From: Hypoxylon rubiginosum
Lineage: Eukaryota; Ascomycota; Sordariomycetes; Xylariales; Hypoxylaceae
Direction of reading: 5' to 3'
Assembly (NCBI GenBank): GCA_902806565.1
Contig: CADCXA010000051.1
Span: 62,001 to 126,000, forward strand
Length of the DNA stretch: 64,000 nt
In this document: positions 61,644 through 64,000 of the stretch, piece after piece
Numbering within the stretch: position 1 is the stretch's first letter
How the letters are laid out: each line of letters starts with the position of its first letter
Translations under genes and position numbers: made by a program
The notes under the pieces: model-generated
What the model saw: only the letters and a program-made list of their open reading frames with translations
Database searches by the model: none
Told to the model about the DNA's origin: nothing

Positions 61644-62749
61644 ATGGGGCTCCTAGTTAAGCTAGGCCTACGCCGCCCCATGATATGGGAGCGACCGACG
61701 GTGCTAGACTGGCTTCTAGACTCGCCCCTGCAGGCCCTCGTCTTCCACATCTACCTGCTGGTACTGTGGCTACGCGGCAACCCCGTCAAGTCGCCGCGGA
61801 ACAAGCAGCCCATCAAGATCGTCCTGCTGTCCGATACCCACGAAAGCATCGTCGAGAACGTGCCTGATGGCGACCTGTTGATCCACTGCGGCGACATGGT
61901 CAACGATGGCTTCGCCGCTTCAATTCAGAAACAGGTAGATTGGCTAGCCTCACTTCCGCATCAGCACAAGGTCGTCATCTGCGGAAACCACGATAGTTGG
62001 TTTGATATCAGCGCGAGGAGGGAAGAAGATACCCTGGGCCACAAGACCGTAGATATGAAGGACTTGGTTTATCTCGAGCGCCAGTCTGTCACCCTCGAGT
62101 TTAAAGGAGGCCGTAAACTGGTTATCTACGGCGCCCCTGATTTGCCTCAGTGCGGTGGCCCTGAAAATGCGTATGTCATTTTATTTTTCCTCCTCGAAGG
62201 ACAATCATTATTAATAAAGAATGCTTGTAGTTTCCAATATACATTAGAGGAAAACCGGTGGGATGGCACCATACCACTGGATACAGAGATTCTCGTAACT
62301 CACACCCCACCAGTAAGAGCTTACCTCCACTCCCCGAAATTGTCCCCAAATAATCGTAGCTGAACTTGTCACTGTTATAGCAACATCACCTCGACCTTGG
62401 CATCGGCTGCCCACATCTGCTCCGAGAGATATGGCGCAAGAAGCCGAAGCTGCACGTGTTCGGGCACGTTCACTGGGGGCGAGGCGTGCAGCCGGTGTAT
62501 TGGGACGAGTGCCAGAAGTCCTACGAGAAGATTATGTCCCTTCCGAAGCGAGGACCTATACTCGACATGCTTCCGCACAAGGCATGGCTGGATGTATGGT
62601 GGTTCCTTTGGTACAGCTTCATAAGCGTTCTGTGGCATTGGTTTATGCTTGGCGGAGCGGCCAACGGGAGTGTCATGGTTAACGCCGCGATGCAGCACGG
62701 GACTTCGGGGAAGTTGACAAAGCGGCCCCCTATAACGGTCGAGATTTGA
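61644..62749 (+). CDS. Calcineurin-like metallophosphoesterase
   Basis: Three exons, 61644-62170, 62231-62312 and 62381-62749, encoding 325 aa. Metal-binding motifs are in the expected order: D-x-H (Asp64, His66 in LLSDTHES), GD (Asp84 in HCGDM), GNHD (114-117, ICGNHDSW), then THTPP, and near the C-terminus GHVHWG. One hydrophobic stretch near 29-45 (LQALVFHIYLLVLWLRG) and another near the end (WWFLWYSFISVLWHWFML) suggest membrane association. The closest family I recognise is the MPPED1/2-like (239FB) group of small phosphoesterases found widely in fungi. The substrate is unknown; phosphodiester hydrolysis with a bimetal centre is inferred from motifs. Confidence 0.9.
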
Positions 62750-63196
62750 GACCTTATGAAGTGTGAACAGTCTCACTGAAAATATGTGAAATTGCTCATG
62801 AGATGATCACTGATTAATGTGTACGAGAATGAATCTTCGCAATTTGCTGGATGATATAGCGAGATACCTAATAGATTGATGTAGAACTTCGTACTGGCCC
62901 AATGTCATCGAATGGCAACTAAGCAACTAGCGCACCAACATGAGTAGATCATATCGCAGAACATGCGTAAACTCATTCGCTTTCTTCGCCTTCATATTCA
63001 TCATCATCGTTGACTCCCCCACTATGCCATATTGCATCCATCCTCGGAACCCTTGTTGCGCCTTAGAACTCCGGACCATGACCTGATAGTAATACATGAA
63101 ATCCATAAACATGAAAGGAAGAGAGAATGAGAAGAGAGGAAAAGAACAAGCAAGGAAAGAAAATATAAACACGAGAAATTGAAACAGGATCGGCGT
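62750..63196. other. Convergent intergenic region, no gene seen
   Basis: Tail-to-tail spacer between the phosphoesterase gene and the WSC gene. A purine-rich plus-strand tract of GA/AAG words lies at 63113-63165. No gene. Confidence 0.6.
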
Positions 63197-64000
63197 TTAC
63201 ACCACCGACATAACGCCAAACACACCGAACCAAAGCGCTAGGCCCCAACCGAGTGTCCACACGGCGGTAGCGGCTTTATCGCTTGGAGGGGCGGCCGCCT
63301 CAACTGGCATGATGTTGCTAGCGCTGGGCCTAGGGGCGGCGGCATACGGCACGGCCGTCCCCTTCGCCGGGGCGGTCGCGTTGGCGATGACGGGGACCAC
63401 GGTCTGCACGGCGACGGCGGTCACGACGGCTTCCTTGGAAGGGGTAGCGGTGGGTACGGTAAGCGAGGTAGTGGCGGTCTTGGTGGTGGCGGTCTTGGTT
63501 TCGACGGGACATCCGCCCATAGCGGGTGCGCCTAGAGGCATGGGCTCGGCGCTTAGGTCGCCGTATACCGTTAGGAGCATGCCGGGGGCGTTCTGGTGGT
63601 TCGTCGTCCGAGCCGCGAGTGTCGAGTTCGTCGGGATGGTGGCGTTGATCTGATTTAACGGGCTGAAGCTCTCGCCGTGGTCGACGCGGCCGCCGCAGGC
63701 TTCGGTGTCGTCCTGCGCACACGGGATGTCGCACATCTCGCTTCCGATGGCGCTTGCGTCGCCGATTGTGTCGGCGCAGTAGCATGTGCTATGCTCGAGT
63801 TAGCTTTTCACGGCCATAGGGGAACATGTTTGGATATGCAGCACGTACTCGTGATATACACCGGCGTATTTACTTCCCGCGCAGCTGGCCACACACTCTT
63901 CGCTGCTCATACTTTGAGACGAAGCTACTTGGGAGAAAGACTGGTAGCCGGCACTGGACTTGAAGCAGCCTAAAAGTGTATATCCGTTATCCAGGGCTCG
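63197..64000 (-). CDS. WSC-domain cell-surface protein (N-terminus off the right edge)
   Basis: Partial gene: an exon open to the window edge (64000-63849), an intron of 60 bp (63848-63789) and a last exon (63788-63197). The WSC cysteine pattern is clear. LGCFKSS, then SSEECVASCAG, KYAGVYHD (split by the intron), TCYCADTIG, and CDIPCAQDDTEACGG follow in the order seen in WSC carbohydrate-binding domains. A Thr/Ala/Val-rich, probably O-glycosylated stalk follows. The protein ends in a hydrophobic segment (WTLGWGLALWFGVFGVMSVV) with no cytoplasmic tail, which suggests a GPI-anchor signal rather than a signalling sensor of the Wsc1 type. The start codon and signal peptide lie beyond the window. 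Likely a wall-associated glycoprotein; ligand unknown. Confidence 0.85.

Overview
The window is nuclear DNA of a filamentous ascomycete, most likely a Sordariomycete. The evidence is short spliceosomal introns (about 50-120 bp, GTAAGT/GTATGT-type donors, CTAAC/CTAAT branch sites), a group III G-alpha of the GNA-3 type, a Hog1/OS-2 MAP kinase with TGY loop, a two-C2H2-finger plus fungal-specific-domain transcription factor, DUF4360, WSC and TMEM16/Ist2 proteins. There is no bacterial-style operon, CRISPR array, rRNA gene or convincing tRNA. Order or genus cannot be fixed; a Xylariales-like genome is only a guess.

Layout. 1-7 kb: a decayed minus-strand copy of the fungal P-loop kinase/HAD/uracil phosphoribosyltransferase fusion (1-1684), an intact alpha/beta hydrolase (3032-4057) and a minus-strand kinase-like gene (5889-7046) that lacks one splice acceptor. 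10-15.5 kb: a plus-strand SH3-domain protein (10160-13244) and a small four-cysteine protein (14410-15435). 21.5-36 kb: three signalling/metabolism genes on the plus strand, G-alpha class III (21513-22888), glycogen phosphorylase (26061-29117) and Hog1-type MAP kinase (34118-35723), separated by long gene-free spacers. 35.7-46.5 kb: about 10.7 kb with no recognisable gene but with simple repeats, hairpins and polypyrimidine minisatellites. 46.4-57.7 kb: C2H2/fungal_trans regulator, F-box protein, PEX12 and a secreted DUF4360 protein, all plus strand. 58.4-64 kb: TMEM16/Ist2 (minus), metallophosphoesterase (plus) and a WSC-domain surface protein (minus) that runs off the right edge.

Exon structures were worked out by hand from splice signals and frame continuity. 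Every multi-exon model closes in frame. The totals are G-alpha 355 aa, glycogen phosphorylase 881 aa, Hog1 357 aa, SH3 protein 921 aa, transcription factor 1052 aa, F-box protein 546 aa, Ist2 696 aa, phosphoesterase 325 aa and DUF4360 213 aa.

How they fit together. Class III G-alpha proteins act in nutrient sensing through cAMP/PKA, and glycogen phosphorylase is a classical output of PKA and stress pathways. Its N-terminus keeps a Thr placed like the regulatory Thr of the yeast enzyme, and four stress-element-like CCCCT/AGGGG words lie 0.5-0.6 kb upstream. Hog1 is the osmotic/stress MAP kinase. Whether this proximity means anything is untested. No new multi-gene system was seen. The most unusual items are the two decaying genes at the left, two stop-free multiple-of-three introns in the SH3 gene, and a genome-wide-looking CTACC/GGTAG palindromic repeat family.
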